DNA of 64,000 nt from Caulobacter henricii (GCF_001414055.1 NZ_CP013002.1:3286001-3350000), one strand, 5' to 3'. Positions 34,236 to 44,014 are shown, counted from the stretch's first letter. Notes: generated by a model not told the origin, from the letters alone. Numbers and translations are program-made.

Positions 34236-35836
34236 CTGCGGGCCTTCTCCTGTCGCTGCTGGTCAAGTCCAGCCTCATCGCCGGTGCCGGTCTGGCCTGC
34301 GCCCGCTTCCTGGCCCAGCGCCCCGTCGACCGCGTGGACATCCTGCGCGCCACGGTCTGCCTGCTACTGGCCCTGCCGATCATCATGAACATCCTGCCGG
34401 CGATGAACCTGGCCCTGTTGCCGCCGTCATCGCCCGATGTGCCCGCCCCGATCCTGCCGGTCCTGACCGGCGAGGTGGCCGCGCCCGCACCGTTCTGGCC
34501 ACCGTCCATCCCGATGATCGGCGGCCTGTGGCTGCTCGGCGTCGTCGCCGTGGCCGGCCGGCTGCAGCTGGGACTGCTGACCCTGAACCGCTGGACGCGC
34601 CAGGGCCGGCCTGTGACCTGCCCGACATGGTCTGCGCCGCTGGAGCACCTGTCGCCGGTCGACCGTCCCCGCCTGGTGTCCAGCGATCGCCTGACCAGCC
34701 CGCTCAGCTGGGGCGTGTCGCCCGGCATTATCCTCATCGATCCGGGCAGCCTCACCGAGCGCCACGCCGCCCCCGCCATCCTGGCCCACGAGATGGCCCA
34801 TCTGCGGCGTCATGACTGGATCTTCCTGGTGCTCTCCCGCCTGGCCCTGGCCCTGTTCTGGTTCAATCCGTTGGTCTGGCACCTGCACGCGGTGCTCGCC
34901 GACCGGTCGGAAGAGGCCGCTGACGCCGCCGCGCTCCAGACCGTCGACCGCACCCTTTATGCCAGGGCCCTGGTCCGGCTAGCCGCCCACCCGACCCCTC
35001 ACATGAGCGCCCCCCGTGCCGCGACCGCCATGGCTGCCGACTCCCGCACGCTGAAGACAAGGATCGCCTGCATCATGACCGACAAGCCTGCCCGCCGCCG
35101 CCGCCTCACCGTTGCCCTGACCATCGCCGCCCTGGGCATGGTCGCCACGCCGCTGGCCGCCCTGGGCCTGAGCCGCCAGGACTCGCCCGCGCTGGCTGAA
35201 GCGCCGACTGCGACAATCGCCCGGCCCCCGCCTGCGCGGCCCGTGCCGCCGGAGCCGCCCGAACCGCCGGAGCCCCCGCCGCCGCCGCCGGAACTGCCCC
35301 CGCCACCGCCGCCGCCTCCCCCCCCGGAGTTTCCACCGCCGCCTCCGCCTCCACCGCCTCCGCCGCCGACAAAGAGGCAGATCGCCGCCGATTGGCGTCG
35401 CGTGGCCGCAGACGCCCGCGCCGTTGCGGCCGAGGCCCGGGGCCGGGCCGCGGAAGCCCGCCACGAGGCCGATAGCGCCCGCGTCGCCGGCGAGGAGGCC
35501 CGTGTCCGCGCCGATCAGGCCAGGATCATGGGCGAGCAGGTCCGCATGATCGGCGAGCGCGCCCGCCAGGAGGTGGCCAGCCACATGATCGAGGCCCGCG
35601 CCCAGATGGCCCTGGGCGCCGAACAGATCCGCCAGGGTGCCCGGCAGCTACGCACCGAAGCCGTGCGCCTGAGCGATCCCGCCTACCGCGCCCGGCAGAT
35701 CGCCGAGAATCGCGCCCGAGGGAATGTGGTCACCGACGCCGAGCTGCGCGCTGTGGCGGCGCGCATGCCCGCTCAGGCCGACCAGATGGAGCGCCAGGCC
35801 GACGATCTGGCCCGGGAGGCCCGCAAGACGAGCTGA
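34232..35836 (+). CDS. BlaR1-like M56 membrane metallopeptidase with proline-rich and coiled-coil extension
   Basis: 534 residues. Four N-terminal helices surround the gluzincin motif HEMAHLRRHDW (H186, E187, H190), with the acidic ligand in EEAADAAAL. A fifth helix (about 289-312, RRRLTVALTIAALGMVATPL) leads to the outer face. The C-terminal half has no penicillin-binding domain. Instead there is a run of proline stretches (about 330-380, repeated PPPPP units) and a long alanine/arginine/glutamate coiled coil (about 385-525). In BlaR1 this side carries the sensor; here it may reach into or contact the cell wall. Likely target is its partner repressor upstream. Translationally coupled to it by ATGA. 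Confidence 0.87.
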   Translation: MTAGLLLSLLVKSSLIAGAGLACARFLAQRPVDRVDILRATVCLLLALPIIMNILPAMNLALLPPSSPDVPAPILPVLTGEVAAPAPFWPPSIPMIGGLWLLGVVAVAGRLQLGLLTLNRWTRQGRPVTCPTWSAPLEHLSPVDRPRLVSSDRLTSPLSWGVSPGIILIDPGSLTERHAAPAILAHEMAHLRRHDWIFLVLSRLALALFWFNPLVWHLHAVLADRSEEAADAAALQTVDRTLYARALVRLAAHPTPHMSAPRAATAMAADSRTLKTRIACIMTDKPARRRRLTVALTIAALGMVATPLAALGLSRQDSPALAEAPTATIARPPPARPVPPEPPEPPEPPPPPPELPPPPPPPPPPEFPPPPPPPPPPPPTKRQIAADWRRVAADARAVAAEARGRAAEARHEADSARVAGEEARVRADQARIMGEQVRMIGERARQEVASHMIEARAQMALGAEQIRQGARQLRTEAVRLSDPAYRARQIAENRARGNVVTDAELRAVAARMPAQADQMERQADDLAREARKTS

Positions 35837-35865
35837 GCGCGCGGAGGACGCGATCCACGCCCCTC

Positions 35866-35900
35866 AGGCCCTGCCGGACAACCGGCAGGGCCTTTTCTTT
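35866..35900 (+). terminator. rho-independent terminator of the repressor/M56 operon
   Basis: AGGCCCTGCCGG pairs with CCGGCAGGGCCT (35866-35892), followed by TTTCTTT. It lies 30 bases after the M56 stop. Confidence 0.9.
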
Positions 35901-35945
35901 GATCGGGCGGGGGCTGGACAGCCGCGTCCGGCCGGAGAGCGGACA

Positions 35946-35981
35946 GAAAAATGGCGGGGCTCCGTTGCCGAAACCCCGCCA
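35946..35981 (-). terminator. rho-independent terminator of lpd
   Basis: On the minus strand TGGCGGGG (35981-35974) pairs with CCCCGCCA (35959-35952), with TTTTTCT beyond (AGAAAAAT on the plus strand at 35945-35952). It faces the terminator at 35866-35900. Confidence 0.85.
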
Positions 35982-36029
35982 CAGCACGTCCGATGGATCG
36001 AACGTGGCTTCAGATTTGAGGCAGGCCGG

Positions 36030-37430
<1,401 letters not shown>

Positions 37431-37523
37431 GGATCTTGAGCCTTCAGGACGCGCCGGGAACGGCGCCGGACAGAATATGGGGCCTCGCCGGCCGCATTGT
37501 CAGACCTTTGGAGGCGGGAGTTC

Positions 37524-37560
37524 CTTAGAGCGCGAACGGTTAAAACGAAACCCGCTTTCG
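37524..37560. repeat. short copy of the AGAGCG...GAAAC repeat (family E)
   Basis: TTAGAGCGCGAACGGTTA followed by AAACGAAACC shares the TAGAGCG opening and the ACGGTTA and GAAAC elements of the repeat at 53976-54053, but lacks the closing arm. It lies in the 226-bp gap between lpd and the divergent esterase gene. Confidence 0.45.
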
Positions 37561-37656
37561 GCGCCGGATACCCTGAAAAGGGTGCGAAATCCGGCCTTTG
37601 GGCATGACGGCCCTGCCCTCTTCCCTGATCTTTCGACGCGCCCTAGCTTCCCGCCC

Positions 37657-38499
37657 ATGCTTCGCGCCCCTGCCCTCATCCTTGTCCTCGCCCTGACCCT
37701 GCTGGCGACCGCCCCCGCCCTGGCCCAGACCGCGCCCGCCGAGGGGCGGCCGATTGTCATCGGCCAGTCCCTGACCCTGGACTCGAAGATCCTGAAGGAC
37801 ACCCGGCGGATCAATGTCCACCTGCCCGCCGGCTATGCCGGCAGCCCCGCCAAGGCCTATCCGGTGCTCTTTCTGCTGGATGGCGGCGAACAGGAGGACT
37901 TCCCCCATATTGCCGGCCTCGCCCAGCTGGGCGAGCTGTCCTGGACCTGGCGCGAGATGATCGTCGTCGGGATTGAGGGCGTCGATCGGCGTCGCGACCT
38001 GACCCACCCCACCACGGTCGCCAAGGAGCGCAGTGACTTCCCGACCAGCGGCGGCTCGGCGACCTATCGCCGGTTCCTGGGCGAGGAGCTGAAGCCCTGG
38101 ATCGCGGCCCGCTATCGCACCAGCGGCGAGACCGCCCTGATCGGCGAATCCCTGGCCGGCCTGTTCGTGGTCGAGACCTTCCTGAAACAGCCGGCTCTGT
38201 TCGACGCCTATATCGCCGCCAGCCCCAGCCTGTGGTGGAACGACCAGAGCCTGGCGCGCGGCGCGGCGGCTGACCTGGCGCTCTGGCCGGCGGGCGAGCG
38301 GCGGTTCTATCTGACCATCGGCGACGAGGGCTCAACCATGCAGGCGGGGGTCGACAGGGTGGTGGCGGCGCTGCAGGTCGCCCCGGCCGGACTGACCTGG
38401 CGCTACGATCCGATGCCCAGATTGCAGCACAGCACGATCTACCACCCGGCGGCGCTGGAGGCGTTCAAGACGGTGTGGCCGGGGCCGAGGCCGGACTGA
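37657..38499 (+). CDS. exported esterase of the IroE/enterochelin-esterase-like type
   Basis: 280 residues from ATG 37657, which opens a signal peptide (MLRAPALILVLALTLLATAPALA). The open frame further upstream is not coding. YPVLFLLDGGEQEDFPHIAG, LIGESLAGLFVVETFL (nucleophile serine in GESLAG) and the C-terminal LQHSTIYHPAALEA (catalytic histidine) match the D-type esterase family that includes siderophore esterases and feruloyl esterases. It acts in the periplasm or on the surface; iron release is possible but no siderophore genes are near. It is inserted, on the opposite strand, between lpd and the suc genes. Confidence 0.85.
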   Translation: MLRAPALILVLALTLLATAPALAQTAPAEGRPIVIGQSLTLDSKILKDTRRINVHLPAGYAGSPAKAYPVLFLLDGGEQEDFPHIAGLAQLGELSWTWREMIVVGIEGVDRRRDLTHPTTVAKERSDFPTSGGSATYRRFLGEELKPWIAARYRTSGETALIGESLAGLFVVETFLKQPALFDAYIAASPSLWWNDQSLARGAAADLALWPAGERRFYLTIGDEGSTMQAGVDRVVAALQVAPAGLTWRYDPMPRLQHSTIYHPAALEAFKTVWPGPRPD

Positions 38500-38581
38500 T
38501 AGCGTCTCCCATCAGATGAATAGCTGGGCCCCGCCCCTTCGAGGGTCGGCGGTGGGTGGATTCAGGGCCAAGCTCTTTCCT

Positions 38582-38711
38582 CCGCTCTCCCCGGCGAAGG
38601 CCGGGGCCCAGATCGAACCCAGAACGCTTGGTGCGTTTGCTAGGTCAGAAGGCGCATCATCCCAAGACGCTCAGGCTGAATCTGGGCCCCGGCCTTCGCC
38701 GGGGAGAGCGG
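38582..38711. repeat. inverted pair of 31-bp REP-like palindromes (family B)
   Basis: The units at 38582-38612 and 38681-38711 are perfect inverted copies of each other. Each contains CCCCGGCGAAGGCCGGGG, a hairpin in itself. They flank about 68 bases with no gene. Confidence 0.85.
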
Positions 38712-38744
38712 ATAAAGAAGAGCCAAAAAGCGGACCTCCGCAGC

Positions 38745-38768
38745 GTCTGCAACGGGTGGATGGCGGAC
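38745..38768. repeat. GTCYGC-N3-GGGTSG-GCRGAC repeat, copy 1 of the sucB-lpd patch (family F)
   Basis: GTCTGCAACGGGTGG then ATGGCGGAC: left arm GTCTGC at 38745 and right arm GCGGAC at 38763, 18 bases apart as in the other copies. It lies 25 bases after the stop of the small ORF 38794-39042. Confidence 0.7.
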
Positions 38769-38793
38769 GTTGATCTCACCCTCGGAGCGGGAC

Positions 38794-39042
38794 TTAGGAG
38801 TCGGTGCGAAGCCAGGGTGTTGACGCCAAAGCCGCCCGTTCCCCGTCTGACGCGGTCGGGTAGAGCCCAGACACGGAAACGACTTGCCAGCCGACATGAT
38901 CGTCGTCCTCGGCTGGATCGCCATAAAAGCGCTCTTCAACGAATTGAGCCATTTCGTCAGCGCGCAACTCGATCACCACTCGTCGGTCACCGCTCTCGTT
39001 GGTGAACGACTTAACGATGCGGTGCCGCTCGATCTCAATCAT
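38794..39042 (-). CDS. small protein of unknown function in the accessory patch
   Basis: 82 residues from ATG 39042 (MIEIERHRIVKSFTNESGD). The sequence is acidic and mixed alpha/beta (VVIELRADEMAQFVEERFYG), with no signal peptide or membrane helix. I recognise no family. Base usage is less GC-biased than in the flanking suc genes. A family F repeat lies 27 bases upstream of its start and another just after its stop, so it sits in a repeat-gene-repeat unit. No strong ribosome-binding site is seen, so expression is uncertain. Confidence 0.45.
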   Translation of the reverse strand: MIEIERHRIVKSFTNESGDRRVVIELRADEMAQFVEERFYGDPAEDDDHVGWQVVSVSGLYPTASDGERAALASTPWLRTDS

Positions 39043-39068
39043 GCGGCACCATAGCAGACCATCCCAAC

Positions 39069-39092
39069 GTCGCCGAAGGGTGGGATGCAGAC
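39069..39092. repeat. family F repeat, copy 2 of the sucB-lpd patch
   Basis: GTCGCCGAAGGGTGGG then ATGCAGAC: left arm at 39069 and right arm GCAGAC at 39087, again 18 bases apart, same orientation as the other copies. It lies between the two small ORFs. Confidence 0.65.
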
Positions 39093-39114
39093 ATCAAGGA
39101 AGGGCGGAGCGACG

Positions 39115-39345
39115 CTATCCTGTCGGCAACTTGTCTGCGACTGCCCGGAGGCCGTCTGGCGATGAAAAGCCTGTCATTGAGGGCATCTCTGCCCAGTCGA
39201 AGAGGCCGTTATTGCGGGCTGCATAGTGGAGCAGAGCCTTCAGATTTTGAAGGTCCGAAAGGGTCAGTCCCGTGCTTGGCACGACATTGAGAATGGCTTC
39301 GCTCACGCGTTTCACAATGCGCTGGGGGGACGCGGTACACACCAC
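39115..39345 (-). CDS. small protein of unknown function, possibly 5'-truncated
   Basis: 76 residues from a GTG at 39345 (another GTG at 39348). The frame stays open and protein-like for about 29 further codons upstream, to a TGA at 39435-39437 (KDPDLDEAISDVLRQLEADE), but without a start codon there. A family F repeat begins 17 bases beyond that point. This looks like a gene that lost its beginning, or whose true start is the double GTG. The protein shows AILNVVPSTGLTLSDLQNLK and a helical C-terminus; no family recognised. Confidence 0.4.
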   Translation of the reverse strand: MVCTASPQRIVKRVSEAILNVVPSTGLTLSDLQNLKALLHYAARNNGLFDWAEMPSMTGFSSPDGLRAVADKLPTG

Positions 39346-39453
39346 GATCTCTTCGTCAGCCTCAAGCTGACGGAGGACGTCGGATATCGCCTCATCGAGG
39401 TCCGGATCTTTTGATATGTGTGGAAGCTCTTCGCGCTTAACTCAGCCGTCAAG

Positions 39454-39477
39454 GTCCGCTTAGGGTCGGGAGCAGAC
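39454..39477. repeat. family F repeat, copy 3 of the sucB-lpd patch
   Basis: GTCCGCTTAGGGTCGGG then AGCAGAC: left arm GTCCGC at 39454 and right arm GCAGAC at 39472, 18 bases apart. It lies in the 45-bp gap between the antitoxin stop and the open frame of the second small ORF, at the spot where a cognate toxin gene would be expected. Confidence 0.7.
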
Positions 39478-39482
39478 ATATC

Positions 39483-39659
39483 TCACTCACCAATCGCAGG
39501 TGACGCCGTGGTTATCGGCTCAAGGATGACCTTGGCGCCCTCGCGGCGAATGGCGACCTCTACCCCCTCGAAACGGCAGTCTTCGGGTAGATGAAGGGCC
39601 TGGCTCCTGCCGTGAACGAACAGCGTGGCTCGGACGGGCTCGGGAACCGGGTCGGTCAT
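39483..39659 (-). CDS. AbrB/VapB-type antitoxin without a visible toxin partner
   Basis: 58 residues from ATG 39659 (MTDPVPEPVRATLFVHGRSQ). The swapped-hairpin AbrB core is recognisable: RSQALHLPEDCRFEGVEVAI with the KVILEP strand, the usual DNA-binding half of VapB/MazE-like antitoxins. Its C-terminal toxin-binding tail is very short (ITTASPAIGE). A VapC/PIN-domain gene would be expected to overlap or follow its stop, but the downstream 45 bases hold a family F repeat and then an unrelated frame. It is therefore an orphan, perhaps a relic. Confidence 0.6.
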   Translation of the reverse strand: MTDPVPEPVRATLFVHGRSQALHLPEDCRFEGVEVAIRREGAKVILEPITTASPAIGE

Positions 39660-39705
39660 GGTGATGATCCGTGGGTGTCGGTCGAGCATACACCCGTCGC
39701 CACAA

Positions 39706-39734
39706 CGAAAAAGGGGCCGCTTTCGCGGCCCCTT
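39706..39734 (-). terminator. rho-independent terminator of sucA-sucB
   Basis: On the minus strand AAGGGGCCGC-GAAA-GCGGCCCCTT (39734-39711) is followed by a T-rich run (A-run at 39706-39712 on the plus strand). It lies 24 bases after the sucB stop and overlaps nothing except the unused upstream extension of the antitoxin frame. Confidence 0.88.
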
Positions 39735-39757
39735 CAACGTTCGACAGTGCGTCGGGA

Positions 39758-40972
39758 CTAGAGGTCCAGCAGCAGGCGCTGCGGATCTTCCAGGGCTTCC
39801 TTGACCTTGACCAGGAAGGTCACGGCACCCTGGCCGTCGACCACGCGGTGGTCGTAGCTGAGGGCCAGGTACATCATCGGGCGCACCTCGACCTTGCCGT
39901 TCACGACCATGGCGCGTTCCTTGATCGCGTGCATGCCCAGGATCCCCGACTGCGGCGCGTTGAGGATCGGGGTCGACATCAGCGAGCCATAGATGCCGCC
40001 ATTGGTGATCGTGAAGGTGCCGCCCTGCATGTCGTCGATGGCCAGCTGGCCGTCGCGGGCCTTCTTGCCGAGGGCACCGATGGCCTTTTCGATCTCGGCC
40101 AGGCTCATGGCGTCGGCATCACGCACGACCGGCACGACCAGACCCTTGTCGGTGCCGACGGCGACGCCGATGTCGTAGTGGTTCTTGTAGACGATGTCGG
40201 TGCCGTCGATCTCGGCATTGACGTCCGGCACGGCCTTGAGGGCGGCGACGACGGCCTTGGTGAAGAAGGACATGAAGCCCAGCTTCACGCCGTGCTTCTT
40301 CTCGAAGACGTCCTTGTAGGAATTGCGCAGAGCCATGACCGCGCTCATGTCGACCTCGTTGAAGGTCGTCAGCATGGCGGCGTTGTTCTGGGCTTCCTTC
40401 AGGCGGCGGGCGATGGTCTGACGCAGGCGCGTCATCTTCACGCGCTCTTCGCGCTCATGGACCGGACGCGGGGCCGACGGCGCGGCGGCGGCCGGAGCCG
40501 GGGCCGAGGCGCGGGCTTCCAGGGCGGCCAGGGCGTCGCCCTTGGTCACCCGGCCATCCTTGCCGGTGCCGGCGACCTTGGACAGGTCCAGATTGTTCTC
40601 GGCGGCGATGCGGGCCGGGGCAGGGCTGACCGGAGCGGCGGCAACGGGGGCCGGGGCGGCGGCGGCCACCGGTGCGGGGGCCGGGGCAGCCGCCTTCGGC
40701 GCGGCGGCAGGTGCGGCCGGTGCAGCGGCGGCGGTCGCGCCTTCGCTGACGACACCCAGAACCGTACCCGGAACCACGGTCGCGCCTTCGGCGGCCCCGA
40801 TGGCGGTCAGCACGCCGTCGGCGGGCGAGGCGACCTCAAGGCTGACCTTGTCGGTTTCGAGCTCGATCAGGATCTCGTCCTTTTTCACCGCCTCGCCGAC
40901 CTTCTTGGTCCAGCGTGCCACCGTCGCTTCGGTGACGGATTCGCCGAGGGCGGGGGTCATGATGTCGGCCAT
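39758..40972 (-). CDS. sucB: dihydrolipoyllysine-residue succinyltransferase (2-oxoglutarate dehydrogenase E2)
   Basis: 404 residues from ATG 40972 ([20 protein letters not shown]). One lipoyl domain (1-77) has the modified lysine in [11 protein letters not shown]. It is followed by a long alanine/proline linker, a peripheral-subunit-binding domain (about 135-170, [20 protein letters not shown]) and the catalytic domain with the [12 protein letters not shown] histidine/aspartate motif. It transfers the succinyl group from E1 to CoA. It starts 78 bases after sucA stops, on the same transcript. A 24-codon upstream open extension is not used because it lacks lipoyl-domain sequence. Confidence 0.96.
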   Translation of the reverse strand: MADIMTPALGESVTEATVARWTKKVGEAVKKDEILIELETDKVSLEVASPADGVLTAIGAAEGATVVPGTVLGVVSEGATAAAAPAAPAAAPKAAAPAPAPVAAAAPAPVAAAPVSPAPARIAAENNLDLSKVAGTGKDGRVTKGDALAALEARASAPAPAAAAPSAPRPVHEREERVKMTRLRQTIARRLKEAQNNAAMLTTFNEVDMSAVMALRNSYKDVFEKKHGVKLGFMSFFTKAVVAALKAVPDVNAEIDGTDIVYKNHYDIGVAVGTDKGLVVPVVRDADAMSLAEIEKAIGALGKKARDGQLAIDDMQGGTFTITNGGIYGSLMSTPILNAPQSGILGMHAIKERAMVVNGKVEVRPMMYLALSYDHRVVDGQGAVTFLVKVKEALEDPQRLLLDL

Positions 40973-41050
40973 GGGGGTTCCGATGTCTCTCGTTTTTGCC
41001 GGTCGGTGTGGAGGCGGCCCCGCCCTGCAGGCGGAGCCGTTCAATAGTCT

Positions 41051-44014
41051 TTAGGCGAAGGTTTCGTCGAGGAAGGCTTGCAGCTCTCTCATGTGGCGGC
41101 TCATCAGACCCGCCGCCGTCGAGGCGCTGGCCGGACGGCCGATATAGCGCGCCCGCTTGGCCTTGATGTCCAGCTTGGCCAGGGTCAGCTCGATCCAGGG
41201 ATCGACGAAGGTCCAGCCGCCCATGTTCTTGGGCTCTTCCTGAACCCAGACCAGTTCGGCGTTCTTGAAGCGGGCCAGGATGCCCATCAGCGACTTCAGC
41301 GGCCACGGATAGAACTGTTCCAGGCGCAGCAGATAGATGTCGTCGCGGCCGGCCTTGGCACGGGCGTCGACCAGGTCGAAATAGACCTTGCCCGAGCACA
41401 GCACCACGCGCTTGATCTCGGCGTCAGGCTTCAGGGTGATGCCGCCGACGTCGCAGCCGGCTTCGGCCCCGTCGACCATCACGCGGTGGAAGGACGAGCC
41501 TTCGGCCAGGTCGGCGATATTGGAGACGGCCCGCTTGTGACGCAGCAGGCTCTTGGGGGTCATGATCACCAGCGGCTTGCGGAACTCGCGGTGCATCTGG
41601 CGACGCAGGGCGTGGAAATAGTTGGCCGGGGTGGTGCAGTTGAGGACCTGCATATTGTCCTCGGCGCAGGACTGCAGGAAGCGCTCGAGGCGGGCCGAGC
41701 TGTGCTCGGGGCCCTGGCCCTCATAGCCGTGCGGCAGCAGCATCACGAGACCGCTCATCCGCAGCCACTTGCGCTCGCCCGAGCTGATGAACTGGTCGAT
41801 GACCACCTGGGCGCCGTTCACGAAGTCGCCGAACTGGCCTTCCCACAGGGTCAGGGTGTTCGGATCGGCCAGGGAGAAGCCGTATTCGAAGCCCAGGACG
41901 GCCTCTTCCGACAGGGCCGAGTCGATCACTTCGTAATGGGCCTGGCCGGGGCGGATATTGTTCAGCGGCGTGTAGTGCTCTTCGGTCGACTGGTCGATGA
42001 CGTCCGAATGGCGCTGGGTGAAGGTGCCGCGCACCGAATCCTGGCCCGACAGGCGGACCGGGAAGCCTTCGTCGAGCAGGGTGGCGAAGGCCAGGTGCTC
42101 GGCAGTGCCCCAGTCGAGGCCCTCGCCCTTTTCGATGGCTTCGCGACGGTTCTCGATGACGCGCTTGACGGTCTTGTGGGCGTCGATCCGGTCCGGGATG
42201 GTCGTGATCTGACGACCGATTTCCAGCAGGCGGGTCTTCGCGAAGGCGGTCGAGCCGCGACGCTCTTCGTCGGCCGGGGTGGCGAGGCCTGCCCACTTGC
42301 CGTCCAGCCAGTCGGCCTTGTTGGCCTTGTAGGTCTTGCCGGAGTCAAATTCCTTGTCGAGGAAGGTCTCGAACTCGGTGACCCAAGCGTCAACCTCGCC
42401 CTGGTTGATGACACCCTCGGCGATCAGACGGTTGCCGTAGAGCTCGCGGGTCGAGGGGTGACCCTTGATCTTGGCGTACATCAGCGGCGAGGTCATCGTC
42501 GGGTCGTCACCCTCGTTGTGACCGAACCGGCGATAGCAGAACATGTCGACCACGACGTCCTTGCCGAACATCTGGCGATATTCGGTGGCGACCTTGGCCG
42601 CATAGACCACGGCTTCGGGATCGTCGCCGTTGACGTGGAAGATCGGGGCTTCGACCATCAGCGCCACATCCGAGGGATAGGGCGAGCTGCGCGAATAGCG
42701 CGGGCTGGTCGTGAAGCCGATCTGGTTGTTGACGATGAAGTGGATGGTGCCGCCCGTGCGGTAGCCCTTCAGGCCCGACAGGGTGAAGCACTCGGCCACC
42801 ACGCCCTGGCCGGCAAAGGCGGCGTCGCCGTGCAGCAGCAGGGGCAGGACGTGACCGCGACCGGCGTCCGGCTGTTCGCGCAGGGTGAAGGCCTGCTTGG
42901 CCCGGGCCTTGCCGATCACGACCGGGTTGACGATTTCCAGGTGCGACGGGTTGGCCGTCAGCGACAGGTGAACCTTGTTGTCGTCGAACTCACGGTCCGA
43001 CGAAGCGCCCATGTGATACTTGACGTCGCCCGAACCCTCGACGTCCGAGGGCAGGCTGGTGCCGCCCTGGAACTCGTGGAAAATGACGTGATAGGGCTTG
43101 CCCATCACGGCGGCCAGAACGTTCAGGCGGCCGCGGTGCGGCATGCCCAGGACGATGTCCTTCACGCCCAGCGAACCGCCGCGCTTGATGATCTGTTCCA
43201 GGGCCGGGACCATGGCTTCGCCGCCATCGATGCCGAACCGCTTGGTGCCGGGGAAGCGCTTGTGCAGGAAGCGCTCGAAGCCTTCGGTCTCGATCAGCTT
43301 CTTGAAGATGGCGACCTTGCCCTCTTTCGAGAACACGATTTCCTTGTCGCGGCCCTCGATGCGCTCCTGCAGCCAGGCCTTCTCGTGCGGGTCGGAGATG
43401 TGCATGTACTGCACGCCGACATTGCCGCCATAGGTCCGGCGCAGGATCGACAGGATCTCGCGGACCGTCGAGGTCTCCATGCCCAGCACGAAGTCCAGGA
43501 AGATCGGACGGTCATAGTCGGCTTCCGAGAAGCCATATGTGGCCGGATCCAGTTCCGGGGCCGGCGGCTTGGGCTCAAGACCCAGAGGGTCGAGATTGGC
43601 GGCCAGGTGACCGCGCATCCGGTAGGCCCGGATCATCATGATGGCGCGCAGGCTGTCGAGGGTCGCGGCACGGACGGCTTCGGCCGAGGTGCCCGGAGCC
43701 TTGTCCTCGATGGCCTTGGTCATCTTGGCCTGGACGGCCGGCGCGACCGTGGGCCACTGGCCGTCGAGGGCCGACAGCCAGTCCGGACGAGCGGTCGGAA
43801 CGGCGCGCGGGGTCCAGGCCGGGTCCTTGGCGGCCCGCTGAACCTGGTCGGCCTGCTCTTTGAGCGTGGAGAAGAAGGCGTTCCAGGAGGGTTCGACCGA
43901 ATTGGCATCGGTCGCCCACTGGGCATACAGGTCTTCAACGAACGCCGCATTGGCGCCGTAGAGGAAGGAGGTCTCGGTCAAGACCTGATTGATGATGCCT
44001 GCGTCGTCCGCCAT
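41051..44014 (-). CDS. sucA: 2-oxoglutarate dehydrogenase E1 component
   Basis: 987 residues, full-length for the thiamine-diphosphate E1. The N-terminus has SFLYGANAAFVEDLYAQW, the segment that docks onto E2/E3. GMPHRGRLNVLAAVMGKP, HGDAAFAGQGVVAE and GDDPEAVVYAAKVATEYR give the ThDP/magnesium fold; LLPHGYEGQGPEHSSARLER and the C-terminal VWVQEEPKNMGGW complete it. It decarboxylates 2-oxoglutarate and reductively succinylates E2. Followed by sucB and preceded, 172 bases upstream, by sucD, with an inverted repeat in that gap, so sucAB may be transcribed partly independently of sucCD. Confidence 0.97.
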   Translation of the reverse strand: MADDAGIINQVLTETSFLYGANAAFVEDLYAQWATDANSVEPSWNAFFSTLKEQADQVQRAAKDPAWTPRAVPTARPDWLSALDGQWPTVAPAVQAKMTKAIEDKAPGTSAEAVRAATLDSLRAIMMIRAYRMRGHLAANLDPLGLEPKPPAPELDPATYGFSEADYDRPIFLDFVLGMETSTVREILSILRRTYGGNVGVQYMHISDPHEKAWLQERIEGRDKEIVFSKEGKVAIFKKLIETEGFERFLHKRFPGTKRFGIDGGEAMVPALEQIIKRGGSLGVKDIVLGMPHRGRLNVLAAVMGKPYHVIFHEFQGGTSLPSDVEGSGDVKYHMGASSDREFDDNKVHLSLTANPSHLEIVNPVVIGKARAKQAFTLREQPDAGRGHVLPLLLHGDAAFAGQGVVAECFTLSGLKGYRTGGTIHFIVNNQIGFTTSPRYSRSSPYPSDVALMVEAPIFHVNGDDPEAVVYAAKVATEYRQMFGKDVVVDMFCYRRFGHNEGDDPTMTSPLMYAKIKGHPSTRELYGNRLIAEGVINQGEVDAWVTEFETFLDKEFDSGKTYKANKADWLDGKWAGLATPADEERRGSTAFAKTRLLEIGRQITTIPDRIDAHKTVKRVIENRREAIEKGEGLDWGTAEHLAFATLLDEGFPVRLSGQDSVRGTFTQRHSDVIDQSTEEHYTPLNNIRPGQAHYEVIDSALSEEAVLGFEYGFSLADPNTLTLWEGQFGDFVNGAQVVIDQFISSGERKWLRMSGLVMLLPHGYEGQGPEHSSARLERFLQSCAEDNMQVLNCTTPANYFHALRRQMHREFRKPLVIMTPKSLLRHKRAVSNIADLAEGSSFHRVMVDGAEAGCDVGGITLKPDAEIKRVVLCSGKVYFDLVDARAKAGRDDIYLLRLEQFYPWPLKSLMGILARFKNAELVWVQEEPKNMGGWTFVDPWIELTLAKLDIKAKRARYIGRPASASTAAGLMSRHMRELQAFLDETFA

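Noticed and set aside
34232..35836. Beta-lactam sensor BlaR1
   Set aside because: The penicillin-binding sensor domain is absent and no beta-lactamase gene adjoins; only the M56 part is shared.
38745..39477. Integron attC sites
   Set aside because: The repeats lack the GTTRRRY/RYYYAAC core sites and no integron integrase is present; xerC at 30571 is the chromosomal dimer-resolution enzyme.
39345..39482. VapC-like toxin following the antitoxin
   Set aside because: None of the frames shows the PIN-domain opening (a conserved Asp near the N-terminus) and the interval contains a repeat.
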